A stretch of 64,000 nucleotides of DNA from positions 1,483,638 to 1,547,637 of the forward strand of contig RPFO01000127.1 of NCBI GenBank assembly GCA_009746045.1. Reading direction: 5' to 3'. Position 1 is the first letter of the stretch, and the number at the start of each line of letters is the position of its first letter. The notes beneath the pieces are model-generated. The model made no database searches and had not been told where the DNA came from. It saw only the letters and a list, made by a program, of their open reading frames with translations. The position numbers were made by a program, and so were the translations under genes. This DNA is from Mesostigma viride (lineage: Eukaryota; Streptophyta; Mesostigmatophyceae; Mesostigmatales; Mesostigmataceae). Positions 12,306 through 22,640 of this stretch are shown here, in pieces.

Positions 12306-15300
12306 TGCTTCAAGGCCAACCAAGGTAGCCACCAGGCCGCCCATGTCTACCGTGTGCGCCACTTCCGTGCGGCCGACGGCACCATGCATCACCGTCGTAT
12401 GACGGACGAGGAGTGGGCGGAGCATCAGCGACAGAGGGATAACGGGCACCCAGCGGGCGCCGATGCGGGGGCCTCCCCTGCCAAGTCCTCCGAGGCTTCA
12501 GCAGTGGCAGGCGCCAGTGGCGGGGAGCCCCCTGCAGTGACGGAGATGCGCAAGAGCATGGAGGAGCTGCGTATCAACTCACCAGCAGAGGCCGTGCAGG
12601 TGGGTGACGTTGCTAGTGGGTACTGGATCACGCTTGGGTTGCCCCCATCTTTTTCAATTCACCGCTCCTGCAATTACCTCTCTCGCCACTACTGTACCTT
12701 TCCCCGATATACCACGGGACGTTTCCGTCGTAGTTCATAACCCTCTGCCCCCATTTACACGCGTCCCTTTCTGCTGCCATGTCGCCACTATGCCACCTAA
12801 GCTCCCTTTGCGCCACTCCCTGCCGCTATGCCATTTGAGTCACCATGCCACTCCCTGCCAGCATACCAGCCGGGTCGTCCTTCCCTCGCCTCCGACTCTA
12901 TGAAACGACGCCACGACGCCACTATGCCGCTATGCGACGCCCCGACCACCGACCCGGTGCCAATCCCTTGCGTGCCGCTGCGCCACTCCCCTGCTATTCC
13001 TTTGCTATTGTTGGTGACGGTTGGTGGCATCGTGTCCATTGCAAGGGAGTGGTGCAGTGGCCAGCGAGGGATTGGCCTCGAGGGGTCACCGAGGGGCATC
13101 GAATACGGACCGGCCACTAGCTCCCCCCGACACTGTTGCCACTACGCCTCCCCCTCGTTATGGACCTTGATGCCACCCCCTCTCCACCAATACTATACCA
13201 CCGCACTGCGCCTCCCCCGCGTTATGGACCTTGATGCCACCCCCTCTCCACCATTACTATACCACCACACTACGCCTCCCCCTCGTTATGGACCTTGATG
13301 CCACCCCCTCACCACCAATACTATACCACCGCACTACACCTCCCACTCCCTCACCACCGGCAGCTCCTCAAGGCCTCCCACGACGTCAACGAGATCGTCG
13401 CCGCCAATGACTTTCTCGTCGCGTCCGCCAAGGCCGCGAATGCGGCCGCCCACGCAGCGCAGCAAGCGGGGGAGGGCGCGGCGCCCGGCGGGGGCAAGGC
13501 GTGTACTGTTTTTAGCGAGCTCCTGGACGGTGACGTGGCGGGCGCGTGGCACCAGCTCCTGTCGGCCAGTCGCACGCTGTTTGACTCAACGGGCAAGACG
13601 TTTGACCAGGTAGGGACCATGTAGCGATGGGCGACAAGTATAGGTACGATTAGGAACCCGCAACGTGACCCTATCCAGGTAGGGAGGGACAAGAGGTGCG
13701 GGCAAGGCGTGTGACCAGTACAGGTAGCGGCAAGAGGTGTGGGCAAGGCGTTTGGCCAGGTAGGGGGGGGTAAGAGCTGCGGGCGAGGCGTCTGACCAGG
13801 TAGGCATGCCCATGGCTTTCGGAGGTGCGTGCACGCCCGTGAGTGACAGCCCCGACATGCTGAAATGATTGGCTGAAACGGCATTCAATACCCCCCTGCA
13901 GAAGCTGGCATTACATACGTCCTCTCTATCCCTCCTGCCGGTGGTTTGCCTTTCCTGTCTGCAATTGGCATCCTTTATCATCACTAGCTCGTAAATTATT
14001 TAGTAGATTGTTGTATACCTGTTAGCAGATTGTTGTATATGCCTGCTGTTGTCATGTACGATTGTGTGATATTTTTGCTCCGGCGGTGATAGTGATACCT
14101 GTGCCCTCGTGCCCCCCTGCGCCAGGTGCCCATCACGCACGCCAGGGATTCCTGCGATGCCGCGTGGCATGCCATCTTCGCGCACTTTGCAAAGCAAGAA
14201 GCAACCGGCCACGATGGGCACGGGGGAAGTCATGCAGCCACCGGCTGTCACGCAGGGGCCCAGGCCAGCAAGTCGGGGGCTACTGGCACCAGTCACCGGC
14301 CAACCTCTGGTGGCACCCACCGATCCACCCCAGGGAGCACCGGGGCGGCGACACATGGCGGCAGCGGGGGGAGTATAGCGCGCACCACCTCGGGCGGCAC
14401 TAGCGGCGCGGCTCCGCGGCGGCAGAGCTCGATCGGCAAGTCTGCGCCGGGCAAGCACGGGGGCGTGGACGAGACGAAGCGCAACGAGGCGGACGTTCTG
14501 CTGCCGACGCTACACGTGGCGGCGCTGGTGGCCGCGATGCCGCCGCTTGCAAAGGTGGGGACGGGATGTATATGGAGCGGCAGGTTAGTGGAGATTGGGC
14601 GAATATGCACCTGGTGAGTGCGCAGTATATATTGGGAGGCGGGTATCCACTTTCGAGGAGGAACCGCTTGCCGTACGGTGGCCCATGGGCCCCAGCCACT
14701 CAATCCCCGTACGGTGGACATGGAGGCCAGGATGGAACCACACGACCATCTATGCCTCCGGCACACGTATGTTGTGAGCGAGATGCGTGGGTTCTGCGAT
14801 GGCGTTTGGTGTACGATGTGTCGTGCCGGGTACTGTTTTGATGACGGAGGCGAGACGTGTGCACTCATGCACACGCCGGCAAGAGTCTTGCAAGGCCGTT
14901 GTAGGGTGCCGGGACATTGTGCAGGTGCTGCTTGAAGGCATCGTTGGTGCAGGAAGACAGCTCTGTTTTTAGATCCTTCAGCAGGCAGCTTCTTGCACTT
15001 GGGGCGCCAGAGATGGGGCAGTAGCCGGGCCAAGTGGTCACACTATGGGGCCTCGGACAGCTATGTAATAAGGTTATGGCACTCCCAGGCAAGCACGTTC
15101 ATCGGGAGTCAACCTCCAGTCTGGGCCTTCTATGAGCTGCAGTACACCACAACAAGCCATCCCGTGCATGCGCTGGCATCCGCTGTGAAAGGAACGACTG
15201 GCATATGCAACCCAAAAGCCCCCCGCCTGTTGCGCACTTCCCACACCCACAGATGAAGCAGGACCCCGCATCCGTCAACGACCTATCGGCCGAGGACGAG

Positions 15301-16084
15301 GATGAACTGATCCGTTCGCTGGGTGCAGTTCTGGAGCCGCGCATGCCCATGTCCGACGTGCACCCGCCCCCGCGCGTGCGCGACTGGATTGAGAGCGATG
15401 ACGCGACCAAAGGCGCGCAGGCGTTGCGGCGGATAGCGAAACACGCGCGGGCGGTGGGCGATACCTCGGCGGCGGTCAAGCTCCTCATGGGTGCTGCGCT
15501 CATGTATGGGGAAGGTGTGTGGCCGTTGGAGTTGAATGTGGGGACGATGCACTGCTGTTAGTGATTGCGGGTGATGTGTTGTGGTGGCGCGTATGGCCGA
15601 TGATGTATAGGCATGTGGCGCTGGGGTTACGTGTGTACGCAAGCCAGCACAAGATGGCATCTGTTTCTTGGTACAGGCTTTTGGGTGACTTTTGCAACTA
15701 TGGTACATGTACACTAGGGTGGCGTCCTTTTTTTTTTGCAGTGAGGTTGCCATGGTGTGGTGCTGCAGGTGTGGAATGTGTTCGAATGTGAACCCCTGAG
15801 TAGCCACTCATGCTTAAGCTTTGGGCGGCGGGCCATTCCAATGTCGCAGGCGTGGCGTCTATAAATGCCAAATGTAGTGTACAATATGCGTGAAGGGTTA
15901 CATTGGACCATGGGTATCCACTCGAAGCCATGACATGACCGGAAATTTTTTCTGTCGCCGTTCCACGTCTGTTGGATTTCTCTTGCATCGCATCGCAGAT
16001 GCCGGAGCTGATTTGAAAAAGACGGTGAAGACATGGAGAGATGAGTGCAAGACATTCTTTGAGGCTCGGCATGCGGAGCCATAG
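12306..16084 (+). CDS. 3' part of a spliced gene, product not recognised (five exons)
   Basis: Five exons join in one frame: 12306-12599, 13364-13609, 14126-14554, 15253-15514 and 15999-16084, giving 438 codons plus TAG. Every junction is AG/GT: CAG before the first, second and fifth exons; donors CAG|GTGGG, CAG|GTAGGG, AAG|GTGGGG and GAAG|GTGTG. The first three junctions are phase 0 and the last is phase 1, and the frame stays open. The 5' part lies left of the window beyond the minisatellite. The protein is hydrophilic. The first exon is rich in charged residues (MTDEEWAEHQRQRD), the second is alanine-rich helix, the third is a Ser/Gly/His/Thr-rich low-complexity linker, and the last two form an acidic stretch (LSAEDEDELIRSL) followed by a helical C-terminus (ALRRIAKHARAVGDTSAAVK...DLKKTVKTWRDECKTFFEAR). 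No signal peptide or membrane segment is seen in this part. A 27-nt in-phase microexon at 15742-15768 is possible. I do not recognise the family. Confidence 0.72.
13144..13345 (+). repeat. 64-bp minisatellite next to a 3' splice site
   Basis: Three copies of a 64-bp unit containing gttatggaccttgatgcc and the pyrimidine-rich ccaccccctctccaccaa, with gttatgg at 13157, 13221 and 13285. The array lies directly upstream of the splice acceptor at 13361-13363, and the final partial unit (cctcaccaccggcag) supplies that acceptor. It is intronic. Confidence 0.85.
13590..13805 (+). repeat. Repeats copying the 5' splice site of the preceding exon
   Basis: The exon ends gggcaagacgtttgaccag|gtaggg at 13609/13610. 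Related segments recur in the intron at 13700, 13741 and 13781 (gggcaaggcgtgtgaccag, gggcaaggcgtttggccag, gggcgaggcgtctgaccag). The latter two are followed by gtagg at 13760 and 13800. Another ccag/gtaggg lies at 13679. The unit is about 41 bp and contains both exon-end and donor sequence. Confidence 0.8.
14555..15252 (+). other. Intron without recognisable content
   Basis: This 698-bp stretch separates two exons of the plus-strand gene. It opens with gtgggg and closes with cccacacccacag. I see no repeat array and no conserved coding sequence in it. Confidence 0.6.
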
Positions 16085-16319
16085 GCTTATGGGCAACCTA
16101 GAATTGGTCTGAGGAGAATCTATATTTCTACGTAGGACAGAAGGTTGAACATGTCCGATACATGCTGGTCTGCACTGACTTGCAAAGTCACAAAACTATG
16201 ATAATTATATGTTTATACATCGACAGCATGCTGTCAAATTGCGCTATTATTTCCATGCAGATCTGTGACATGCTTCCGCTCATGTTTTATGAAGTTGTTA
16301 TTTAACTAATATTAATGAA

Positions 16320-16705
16320 GCACATATCTCTGTAACTCCGTTGGAAGCATATGTAACACATATCCCTGAGAAGGGGCATATGGTTTTTAATACATTAAAA
16401 ATTAAAATTAAATTATAACATGCCTCCGTGGGGAGGTCATGTAGCACATATTTCATGATGGATGGGGTGGAGGAAGCCGCGTGATTTTAATACATTCTGA
16501 GCTAGAACCTGCAGGTGGAGGATGTAAACTGCACGTACCTACACTGGGTCCACGAGGTGCATGCACCTGCACCACCATGATGTATCATACCTAAATTAAG
16601 AGTCCGGCCTAGCTGGCATGGGGTGGAAGATGATTATGACTAGGAAATGGCTAGGGCATGGCGTCTCAGCAGAGAGTGACTCTCTGTATATGGGCAAATT
16701 AACCC
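16320..16705 (-). mobile_element. 5'-truncated 3' end of the L1-type LINE, interrupted
   Basis: Read on the minus strand, this matches the 3' untranslated region of the LINE at 40.1-40.5 kb. Shared landmarks are aactccgttgg, cctgagaaggggcat, aatacattctgagct and ggcgtctcagcagagagtgac, in the same order. The copy is 5'-truncated near 16705 and is split by an 88-bp insertion at 16397-16484. It follows the unknown plus-strand gene by about 240 bp. Confidence 0.8.
16397..16484 (-). mobile_element. 88-bp 3' fragment of the RTE-type element, nested
   Basis: This segment is nearly identical, reversed, to the last ~85 bp of the RTE-type element at 52424-52509: the hairpin cctccgtggggagg, an AT-rich tail, and the cttcctccaccccatcc stretch. 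It is flanked by a 12-bp direct repeat ttttaatacatt at 16385-16396 and 16485-16496. Removing it restores an uninterrupted L1-type 3' end, so it is a target-primed, heavily 5'-truncated insertion. Confidence 0.85.
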
Positions 16706-16715
16706 ACGTGTTTTT

Positions 16716-16772
16716 TTACAACGCGATGTATCGCGTTGTAGGGTTAGAACGCGATGTATCGCGTTGTAATCT
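16716..16772. repeat. Tandem palindromes with AACGCGAT arms
   Basis: Two near-perfect inverted repeats sit side by side. Each has arms acaacgcgat (or gaacgcgat) and atcgcgttgt around a 2-bp centre. They are preceded by ttaacccacgtgttttttt. A related palindrome with the same flank occurs in reverse at about 21779-21822. Function unknown. Confidence 0.7.
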
Positions 16773-17646
16773 GACACGTGGCAAACCTATTAAACATGCG
16801 ATTTTTGGTCTGAAACTTTCAAGATAGGTCAGAAACATCTCATAGAATTCAAGAAAAAATCCTGGTATTTTTGGTATTTTTTTTGTGACAGCTGCAAACA
16901 AATATGTACCACTGAAATCAGGCATTTTCGCGGGACGAAGGTGAAGACGACGGCGATGGCGGCAGGTAGATCTCGCCAGTTTTCGCGCGAATTTCAGTGG
17001 CTGTTGGGTAGCACGACCATGATGATGCGTTCAAAGGTTGATAATTAGGTTTCTACGAGTTTGTTGAGGTACTGGGGCAAAGGAAACGTAGTTTTTTCCA
17101 GTTTCTCACCCAACTTTCATGCGGAAACCCTGGAAACCGGCATACATATTATTACGTCAAGACTCGGGTCTGCTGCGGCACCATGCTTGGTATTTCCATG
17201 GTGTTTCGACTTCTTAACACATGTTTATTCATTCCGAACGCCCGGACTCTCGGCTAAACCGAGATTTGTGCAGACTTTTATTGGGTAGCTCCGGGCATGA
17301 TGGTGCCTGCAAATAGCGTAAGGCGTGACCGTGGCTATCGCTACGGTGTGCTGTATTTTCCTGGAAATGGCCTCTGCCACCGGCTCAATAGTGCTTGCAG
17401 GCGTAAGTATATCGTGTTTCTACCTAGTTTCTGCCAGTTTTCCACTTATTTCTACCGACCTCTGCCCAGCCTCTCTAAGACCGCCATCCTACTCGACGTT
17501 GCTTGCATGTCAGCCATAGCAGGTTGCAGTTGTGCAGTATTTAGGTGCTGTATACGTCGTCAAGCCGTGCATATATCGTGAGGATTGGATGTTGATGGTT
17601 TATACTGCGTTGATTGTGCAAGAAGATCAGCTAGGTGCCCATAATC

Positions 17647-19842
17647 ATGGTGTATAATCATGTGTCGTGCTCCCCAGCTGATCTGCAAGTCCCCCGTTCC
17701 CATGCCACTAGTCTGCGAGGCCTTCTCTCACGTATCATTCGGCACCGTGTCAATGGGAATGCAGATGCACTGCGTCCACGCCGTTTGCTGATCTCACCTT
17801 TCATTCATGCTGCGATGGATGAGCTGTGTTTGCCACACATTCTGCATTTGCCGCAAGTGCAGGCTGCGATGCCGCTCGTGGTGCGCAACACTTTCGGCAC
17901 TCCCATTGCCGCCTGGCATTACTCTCCCACCTTGGGACAAATGGTTTTCAGCAACGGGAAGGTCAGCCGCGATACAACGCCCACCGAGCTGGCCACCATC
18001 TTGGCAGGGCCCTGCCCCTGCCAACAACAACGGTATTTCAAGTACCTTGATCCCACCTCACAGCACGTCATGACCGCTGACCTCAGCATCCTGCCGAGCC
18101 ACACGCTTGTAGACCTTTTTGCCAAAGGCACCAAGTTTCGGCCGTGGGTCCAGCGCACGTGTGCCAAAGAGGTGAATGCACTGCTCTCCACATCACTGCG
18201 CAAATTCTGCAATGCCATGAGCACGGACCTACAGCTTGCTCCCCTTGCCATGGAACCGTGGTTTCGCGCCGTCATTCACGAATGCAATGCACGTCTCACC
18301 AGGCTTGATTACCGTCTCCAGCAGGTCCACCGCACCACCTGGCTCAACACCACAGATAAAGCACTTCTTGACCACTTCAAGCAGGACTTTATCATCACGT
18401 GTGTTGACAAGAGTGCCAACAACTTTGCTTTCATATGCAAGAAGCACTACCTTGCTACTTTGCAACACGAGTTGGCGTCCAGCCCTACCTATGTTCAGCG
18501 TGCACAGTCCACCGCCAGTATCACTGCTGCTCATCGGGCTTTTCTGCACAGCCAAAACATTTTTGCTCGGGCATTCCTTAAGCGGCAGCGACGCGCCACC
18601 ACCACTACGTTCCCATATCTGTATCTCACTCTTAAGCTGCACAAAACTCCTGTTGCTTTGCGCACCATTGCTGCGTCGCATTCAGCCCCACTGATGCCTC
18701 TCTCGAAACTCATCTGCCATGCTTTGAATGCTCTTCTCCCCGAAGCCAATGCATTATGGGTGGAGGTGCTGTCGAATGCCGGGTATGAATGCGCTGGTAG
18801 TTGGATCGTCATAGACTCAGCCCAAGTACGCCTACGCCTTGCCGCCCTTAGCCGTTCTAAGACAGCAGCAGAGAAACGTATACCTATGCCCATAGCCACC
18901 TATGATTTCACCACTCTATATACCACACTAGATTTGCACGATTTGAAAGCTCGTTTAGATAGCCTCCTTACTCGTCTGTATGCACGTAGGCCTCACGGGC
19001 GCAACCACCTGCACGTGCGTGTTTCTCAGACCAAGCCCACGGCAACGTGGCTCTCAGGGATCGCGGCAGGTGCTATCGTGCGGGATGGTTATAATTATAT
19101 TATCACGAAGGCTGACCTTGTCCATTGGATCTCTTATCTTGTTGATAACACCTTCATCTGTTTTGCGGGCAATGTATACCAACAAGCTATCGGCATCCCT
19201 ATGGGCACTAACTGTGCCGGGCTCCTTGCAAACCTCTATCTATACACTTATGAGCTTGCATTCATGGAGAATCTCATTGCCTCAAACGATGATGTTCTCA
19301 TCAGGCGTTTTATCCATACATGTCGATACATTGATGATGTCATCGCTTTCGACAACCCTGATTTCGCAACCCATTTGTATATCACCGCTGGTCTGCCTGG
19401 CATCTACCCGCAAGCGTCCCTCACATTAAAGCTCACGTCGGAGGATACTCATTGCAATTACCTCGATCTTAACATTACCCATAACAAGAAGGGCTGGCGT
19501 ACGGCTGTCTATGATAAGCGCAAGGATCCTAAATACCAGCAAATTCCTTTTATTCGTTACCCCGATATTCACAGTCTCCTTTCCCACACAGCAAAATATG
19601 GTGTTGTTCTTTCTCAGTTACATCTTTTTTCCCGTCTTTGTTCTTATCGTGTTGATTTCATCACGACTCTTGTTGAACTCTTGCAGCGTTTATTGGTCAA
19701 AGACTATGACCGAGCCATTATGCTCCGTCAAGTCCGATGTTTTTTGCAACGTCACCCACATCTGTTCGGTGCTGCCCCTTGGCACAAGCTCTACAAACAG
19801 GTCGTGGACCGGCTGGATCGCATAGTATCTCCGCACATCTGA
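17647..19842 (+). CDS. Penelope-like element reverse transcriptase, intact
   Basis: An uninterrupted 731-codon frame encodes a reverse transcriptase of the Penelope-like (PLE) superfamily. The first ATG is at 17647; the frame is closed upstream by TAG at 17632. In the protein I see a Cys-containing segment GPCPCQQQRYFKYLDP (about residue 121) followed by SQHVMTADLSIL. RT motif A is YDFTTLYTTLDL (about 419), motif B is GIPMGTNCAGLLANLYLYTYE cut to its core GIPMGTNCAGLLANLYLY (about 516), and motif C is RYIDDVIAFDNP (about 560). The catalytic aspartates of motifs A and C are present. This combination is known from PLEs of the kind found in algae and aquatic animals. No GIY-YIG endonuclease is visible N- or C-terminal, so the copy is either endonuclease-less or has lost that part upstream. 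The 3' region of this element recurs in reverse at 48.2-49.3 kb. Confidence 0.88.
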   Translation: MVYNHVSCSPADLQVPRSHATSLRGLLSRIIRHRVNGNADALRPRRLLISPFIHAAMDELCLPHILHLPQVQAAMPLVVRNTFGTPIAAWHYSPTLGQMVFSNGKVSRDTTPTELATILAGPCPCQQQRYFKYLDPTSQHVMTADLSILPSHTLVDLFAKGTKFRPWVQRTCAKEVNALLSTSLRKFCNAMSTDLQLAPLAMEPWFRAVIHECNARLTRLDYRLQQVHRTTWLNTTDKALLDHFKQDFIITCVDKSANNFAFICKKHYLATLQHELASSPTYVQRAQSTASITAAHRAFLHSQNIFARAFLKRQRRATTTTFPYLYLTLKLHKTPVALRTIAASHSAPLMPLSKLICHALNALLPEANALWVEVLSNAGYECAGSWIVIDSAQVRLRLAALSRSKTAAEKRIPMPIATYDFTTLYTTLDLHDLKARLDSLLTRLYARRPHGRNHLHVRVSQTKPTATWLSGIAAGAIVRDGYNYIITKADLVHWISYLVDNTFICFAGNVYQQAIGIPMGTNCAGLLANLYLYTYELAFMENLIASNDDVLIRRFIHTCRYIDDVIAFDNPDFATHLYITAGLPGIYPQASLTLKLTSEDTHCNYLDLNITHNKKGWRTAVYDKRKDPKYQQIPFIRYPDIHSLLSHTAKYGVVLSQLHLFSRLCSYRVDFITTLVELLQRLLVKDYDRAIMLRQVRCFLQRHPHLFGAAPWHKLYKQVVDRLDRIVSPHI

Positions 19843-20405
19843 ACCCTGTGATGCCAGATCTCCTTTGCGGCCGTTCCGAGCTTGGCACTGGATTCGTTGT
19901 CCACATCGTCGCGTCGCTGCCGCAACACGATGTTTTCTGGCATCCGCGGGCTTTTGGTTCCCGCCGCACATTTGAAAGTGCTGTCCTCCGGCTTTTTGCC
20001 TTTGCACCGTGTGCAGTTCTTGGACGGTTGGAATCATGGCATGGCTAACGTGATGACTGACTAGCTAGACCTTTTCAGTGGTTTTCCATTTGCGGGTATT
20101 TCCTCGTAAATGGTGGGAGAGCGATCGCAGCAATGGTGCTCACCACTAGACACTCCCGGCCAGTTAGGCCAGAAACACACGCCCTGATCAAGCATGCTGT
20201 TTCCGGCCCCACCGTCTAGGTCATCTAGTCGCTCCACACGTAAGCCAGCCATAATTTCAATGCACAAGGATACACATTTCCATCACCATTCATCTTCATC
20301 ATCCTGAACGACTCGAAAACGCGGAAAAGATAACGGCAGGCTCGAGCTACCATGGTCCGGATTCTCCCGATTTCTGGCCTGCGCTGGTTGTCTCTTTGAT
20401 GTGTT
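19843..20405 (+). mobile_element. 3' untranslated region of the Penelope-like element
   Basis: This stretch has no coding content. It is matched, reversed and nearly base for base, by 48194-48765, where it is also joined to the end of the RT frame. The match ends at ctggttgtctctttgat, near 20405, which sets the 3' terminus. A diverged, shorter match lies at 52511-52660. Confidence 0.85.
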
Positions 20406-21125
20406 GTTAGCATCTTGCCACCATTTGCTAGCATGCATTCCAGCGTCATCTTTGCCTGCATGTAAGCTCATGGATCACTCAACCTATCCAAGCCTTGCAT
20501 TACACGTGCCTCTTTCTTTCAGTATTGCACGCGTTATGGAATGAAAACCCAGCACCTCCATTCCCACGAGGCATGTGCTCAACACGTTGTGAGAGTGGAT
20601 GATGCTTTGGCTATGGCTGCCTGATTCAGTCATATTAGGTCATCCAGTCATGATGTTTGATGCATGTTTGATGCTGTATAACTTATACAACGCCTATGTT
20701 CAACGTTTTGACCCTCCAAGCTCACTATGGCCCCGTTTATGGGGCTCGGGTCGTTGCGTAATGTTGTCAAGGGCTCTCATGTTTCCCACTGCGTTGTACT
20801 GCGTTGTAATTGTGATGCTAATGAAAAATAGCTCCAGTGGCCCAATGGGCCTGAGTTTTGTTTCACAGAGCCTGCATATATGTTGCCCATAGCTCGTGCA
20901 AGAAGCCAGATTTTTTTCATGAACCATTTGTGAATAAGCACATGACTTGTGACCTAGGGTCAAGAAATCGCGGTCATGGTCAGACCCCCCTGTATTCAAA
21001 CCAGTGTATCTCTCTAATGAATAAGCATTTTGTAGGTCTGAGTAGCTCAAAAAATCCTTTGATTTATGGGCTTTCAGGAAAGTATATACATGACCATGAA
21101 AAAAAATTTTCCTTAGGTGCTATTG
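20406..21125. other. Intergenic sequence, nothing recognised
   Basis: About 720 bp lie between the Penelope element end and the next LINE fragment. The sequence is AT-richer than the genes and holds only short open frames without recognisable motifs. Confidence 0.5.
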
Positions 21126-21470
21126 AATTGAATTGAATTGTAACATAACTCCGTTGGGAGTATATGTAGCACATAGCCCAGAGAAGGGGCACATGGCCTA
21201 TCATACATTCTAAGCTACTTCCTGCAAGGGTGGGAATGTAAACAACACTTGCTCTAGGTGCACTAGGGCACCTGCAACACCCAGAGTTTCAGGCAACACC
21301 CAGCTAAGGGGAGCCTGTCATAGGTGGGGAAGATCAGCACAGCTATACAAAAGCTAGGGCATGGCTTCTCAGCAGGGAGTGACCCCCTGCATGGGCACGG
21401 CATAATTAAATAAAGCTAGGTATCATCTGGAGGGTGGCTCATCATAGGCACACATGTACATGACTAAAAA
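21126..21470 (-). mobile_element. L1-type LINE 3' end, 5'-truncated copy
   Basis: On the minus strand this is a 3' untranslated region ending in a hairpin and an (AATTC)n-like tail (gaattgaattgaattg at 21123-21140). It matches 40140-40480 closely: taacataactccgttgggag, gcacatagccc, ctacttcctgcaagggtgggaatg, acacttgctctaggtgcac, ggcttctcagcagggagtgac and cacatgtacatga, in that order. Differences are scattered and include one short insertion. An ORF1-like relic follows on the 5' side. Confidence 0.85.
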
Positions 21471-21544
21471 GGCTGGTCTAGGCTGGTATAGTGCCTGTAG
21501 TAGGCGGGCATGTACAAGGCCACTGTCTATCTATTCTACACTAC

Positions 21545-22222
21545 TGCTGCTGTATTCCCCTAGGCTGGGGCTGCCGGAGTCGCTGGGGCCGCGGTGGTCG
21601 AGGGGGTCGCGTGCCAGGGCTTGTGGCCGACGTAGATGTCCGCCCCCTTCCAGTACACCGGCTGGCCCGCCTTGGTCTGCCGGAGCTGGAGGTAGGTCGG
21701 CCATAGCTCCCGTCGCCGTTGTTGCTGCGCCAGGGTCAAGTCGTCGTTAGGTGCTATACGCGTTCTAAAAAAAGCTTACAACGCGATATATCGCGTTCTA
21801 ATTAAAAAAACACGGGTTAAGCATGGCTAACTACCACTGCATCATCCGCTTGTGGCAGAGGTAAATATTCCGGCCACAGGCCGCGTCGCTGCTGCTGCTG
21901 AGCGGGGGTTAGGTCGTCGTCCAGCGTCCAGGTGAGGTCATGCAACGTCTCTTGCGACGAGAAAGGAACCGCTGCTTGTCCTCAGGGGAGGGGAAGGTGA
22001 GCATGACTGGTGGGAGAGCAGCCTAATGTCCCATGAGTGGGGAAGGCGGTGGCACCCACGCAGTTCTACCTCACCTACCAGGCCCATGAGGGTAAGGAGC
22101 TGGTCCTTGAGCTCGTCGGCAAGGGTGGTTGACGTCTCACCTGGCTTCTGGGGGAAGCGACGCAGCACCACCCGGCAGGAAAGCTTACCTAAGGTCCCGC
22201 GAGTTTGATTCCCGCCACGCAA
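21545..22222 (-). pseudogene. LINE ORF1-like relic
   Basis: The minus strand encodes fragments resembling retrotransposon ORF1 proteins. An RRM-like stretch VVLRRFPQKPGETSTTLADE...LMGLVGEVELRGCHRLP (22180-22030) is followed by a C-terminal motif DDLTPAQQQQRRGLWPEYL (about 21925-21865). A second related copy, DDLTLAQQQRRRELWPTYLQ, is at about 21745-21680, running on to YWKGADIYVGHKPWH. The two C-terminal motifs are separated by a short segment with the AACGCGATATATCGCGTT palindrome. Frames are broken, so I treat it as a relic. It lies 5' of the LINE 3' end at 21126-21470 with no ORF2 between them. Confidence 0.6.
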
Positions 22223-22640
22223 ATATCAACGAGACAACATAGATTATATACACCAATTTGTGTCAACAAAACAAGCGGCATGCATTCAAAAATATATCAA
22301 TCAGTTAGACGTCCGGGTAACAAAATCTCAAAACTTCCATGGTTGCCACTAGTAAAACACAGTGCCTAAGTAACTCTACGCAGCTTTGCGTAGAGGGTGA
22401 CTACATTCTGATTGCGTAGAGGGTGACTACATGGACAACATGAGGGATGCCGCTCCATGCTAGACGAAAGCTTCCTGTCTCGTATGTCCAAGCAAGTTCC
22501 AAAGCACATACTTGCCTTCTGGCATGAACGGTTAACTCCGCTGCCCGCATCTAGCATTCTTCCTATCTATAACCCATGATTTATTCCAATAGCTCTCCTT
22601 GCGCAGGGAGCGACCTTGGTAAGTAGCAGCATCACGACGT
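22223..22640. other. Gap 3' of the ELAPOR-like gene
   Basis: AT-rich spacer holding the presumed 3' untranslated region of the minus-strand gene. A 20-bp segment, tgcgtagagggtgactacat, is duplicated at about 22388 and 22416. Nothing else is recognised. Confidence 0.45.

Noticed and set aside
177-12328. Many long open frames on both strands with PRHPSLPFPPH or GRVGMDDGARIPHHGSYK repeats
   Set aside because: They are translations of the minisatellite. They exist because the commonest unit is a multiple of three, and they break wherever the C run or CA count changes.
13351-15033. Minus-strand frames of 130-250 codons opposite the plus-strand gene
   Set aside because: They are antisense to GC-rich exons, lack recognisable motifs, and the plus strand has in-phase splice sites.
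22190-22215. tRNA T-arm-like sequence (gagtttgattcccgc)
   Set aside because: No acceptor stem, D arm or anticodon arm could be fitted around it, and the stretch lies in the ORF1 relic.
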